Made by a program: the position numbers and the translations under genes. Positions 5,713-6,650 of a DNA stretch of 6,650 bases are shown here, piece after piece. Position 1 is the stretch's first letter; every line of letters begins with the position of its first letter. The stretch comes from Bacillota bacterium (GTDB lineage: Bacteria > Bacillota > Clostridia > Acetivibrionales > DSM-1351), in NCBI GenBank assembly GCA_023417285.1, contig JAEZFR010000489.1, positions 1 through 6,650 on the forward strand. Direction: 5' to 3'. The notes under the pieces were generated by a model. It saw only the letters and a program-made list of their open reading frames with translations. It was not told the DNA's origin and made no database searches.

Positions 5713-5721
5713 GGTGATAAA

Positions 5722-6650
5722 ATGACAATAGGTTTTACATTCTCTTTCCCAGCCATAAGGGGACTACAAGCTAAAAAAGAATATTATGTTGCAATGTGTC
5801 CATTAAAAATCGTTTCTAAGATTTTTCAAACAATTGATAGTGATCTGCCTCCAGAGTATAGGGCACAGAGAATACTTAATGCTGCAAGAATTCCTGAAAT
5901 TACTGAATATATACTAAATAATCCTGATGATTATGTTTTTTCATCACTTACAGCTTCTGTAGATGGAGATATATCTTTTCACCCATATTCAGATAGTGAT
6001 TTAGGGCAACTTAATATACCTATGGATTCTAAGTTCCTTATTAACGATGGCCAACATCGTAGAGCGGCAATTGAAGAAGCCCTAAAATCAAATCCTGAAT
6101 TAGAGAAGGAGACTATTTCAATCGTATTCTTTAAAGATAACGATTTAAAAAGAAGCCAGCAAATGTTTGCAGACTTAAATAAACATGCTGTAAACACTAC
6201 AAGATCTATTGGAATTTTGTATGACAATAGAGACCCCTTATCATTACTATCGAAAAGGGTTCTGGAATCTATTCCCCTTCTTAAACATTTTACAGATAAG
6301 GAAGCCGATAACTTATCAAAATTCTCGCCTAAAATATTTACGTTGACCAACATCTATAGTTCTATATGCTACATACTTGGTAAGAAAAAGGGGGACAAAG
6401 TTAGCGAGAGTGATGAGAAGTTTGTGAAGGAGTACTGGAATTTTCTTTGTACCACAATGCACGAATGGAAACAGGTTCAGAGTAAGAACCTTAGTGCATA
6501 CGAATGTAGGAAAAATTACATTAATGCTCATGGAGTAGTTTTGGTTGCGTTGGGTTATTTAGGTAATTTCTTATATAAAAATAATAAAAGTAATTATTCG
6601 GATACAATAATAAACCTTAATTCTATTGATTGGAGCAGATCTAATATGAA
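5722..6650 (+). CDS. dndB: DNA phosphorothioate modification protein DndB, 3' truncated by the window
   Basis: The frame opens at ATG 5722, with AGGTGAT 3 bases upstream, and stays open for 309 codons to the window end. It belongs to the DGQHR/DndB family. Key features are FSFPAIRG (7-14), EYYVAMCPLKI (20-30), ARIPEITEYILNNPDDYVFS (55-74) and FLINDGQHRRAAIEEAL (105-121), with the signature DGQHR at 109-113. QQMFADLNKHAVN (145-157) follows, and DWSRSN lies at the right edge. Family members have roughly 350-390 residues, so a few dozen should be missing. DndB belongs to the dnd cluster, which swaps a non-bridging phosphate oxygen for sulfur in DNA; it is not needed for the chemistry and is described as a transcriptional repressor of the cluster. 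dndC, dndD and dndE are expected next. A related DGQHR protein occurs in 7-deazaguanine modification (DpdB), but the N-terminal motifs favour DndB. Confidence 0.92.
   Translation, partial: MTIGFTFSFPAIRGLQAKKEYYVAMCPLKIVSKIFQTIDSDLPPEYRAQRILNAARIPEITEYILNNPDDYVFSSLTASVDGDISFHPYSDSDLGQLNIPMDSKFLINDGQHRRAAIEEALKSNPELEKETISIVFFKDNDLKRSQQMFADLNKHAVNTTRSIGILYDNRDPLSLLSKRVLESIPLLKHFTDKEADNLSKFSPKIFTLTNIYSSICYILGKKKGDKVSESDEKFVKEYWNFLCTTMHEWKQVQSKNLSAYECRKNYINAHGVVLVALGYLGNFLYKNNKSNYSDTIINLNSIDWSRSNM

Larger units (their letters stand above)
5379..5721 (+). other. 343-base gap between the ATPase gene and dndB
   Basis: No open frame of credible length is present on either strand. The left part has a GCCATA/TATGGC dyad (5426-5431 and 5446-5451) that could weakly terminate the ATPase transcript. 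The middle carries nested inverted repeats (5454-5598). The right end holds the dndB promoter and two palindromes. TAGGTGA occurs three times (5514, 5573 and 5711), but only the last is a ribosome binding site in front of a gene. Confidence 0.6.

Noticed and set aside
5979..6531. Two overlapping minus-strand frames at the right end (5979-6353 and 6316-6531)
   Set aside because: They lie opposite dndB, whose motifs are unmistakable, and have no family features or start signals.
1..6650. CRISPR arrays, tRNA or rRNA genes
   Set aside because: No regularly spaced direct repeats, and no cloverleaf or rRNA stretch was seen on either strand.

Overview
The window is A+T-rich DNA with Gram-positive-style signals: strong AGGAG/AGGTGAT ribosome binding sites, a TTG start, and -35/-10 boxes spaced 17 bases apart. 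The genes (ferredoxin-type aldo/keto reductase, MurR/RpiR regulator, NagB, DUF4143 ATPase, DndB) and the composition suggest a low-GC Firmicute, most likely a member of the Clostridia. This is inferred from gene content and signals, not from a marker gene. All confident genes read left to right.

Layout. Positions 2-403 hold the 3' end of an aldo/keto reductase with two C-terminal 4Fe-4S motifs. A near-consensus promoter (451-479) with an operator-like dyad in its spacer precedes a MurR/RpiR-family regulator (514-1353). A 501-base non-coding stretch with a TA microsatellite and a duplicated 14-mer leads to nagB (1855-2583), which ends at a long hairpin. The regulator and nagB probably form an amino-sugar catabolism pair: NagB turns glucosamine-6-phosphate into fructose-6-phosphate and ammonia, and the SIS domain of the regulator probably senses a phosphosugar of that pathway. 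Next comes an alpha/beta hydrolase (2908-3723) of visibly higher G+C. It has a possible transposase scrap on its left and a hairpin resembling an insertion-sequence end on its right, so it may have been acquired horizontally.

The right part looks like an accessory or defence region. An AAA-type ATPase with DUF4143 (4086-5378) has its own promoter and a TTG start. After 343 bases rich in nested inverted repeats comes dndB (5722 to the window end, 3' truncated). It encodes the DGQHR-motif protein of the DNA phosphorothioate modification system and has a clean promoter and palindromes that may be autoregulatory sites. dndB is the most notable gene here because it marks the left border of a probable dnd cluster whose dndC, dndD and dndE would lie just beyond the window. 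No wholly new system can be shown from this window. The less familiar points are the ATPase-dndB neighbourhood, the structured gap between them, and the two-codon start-stop overlap in front of the RpiR gene.
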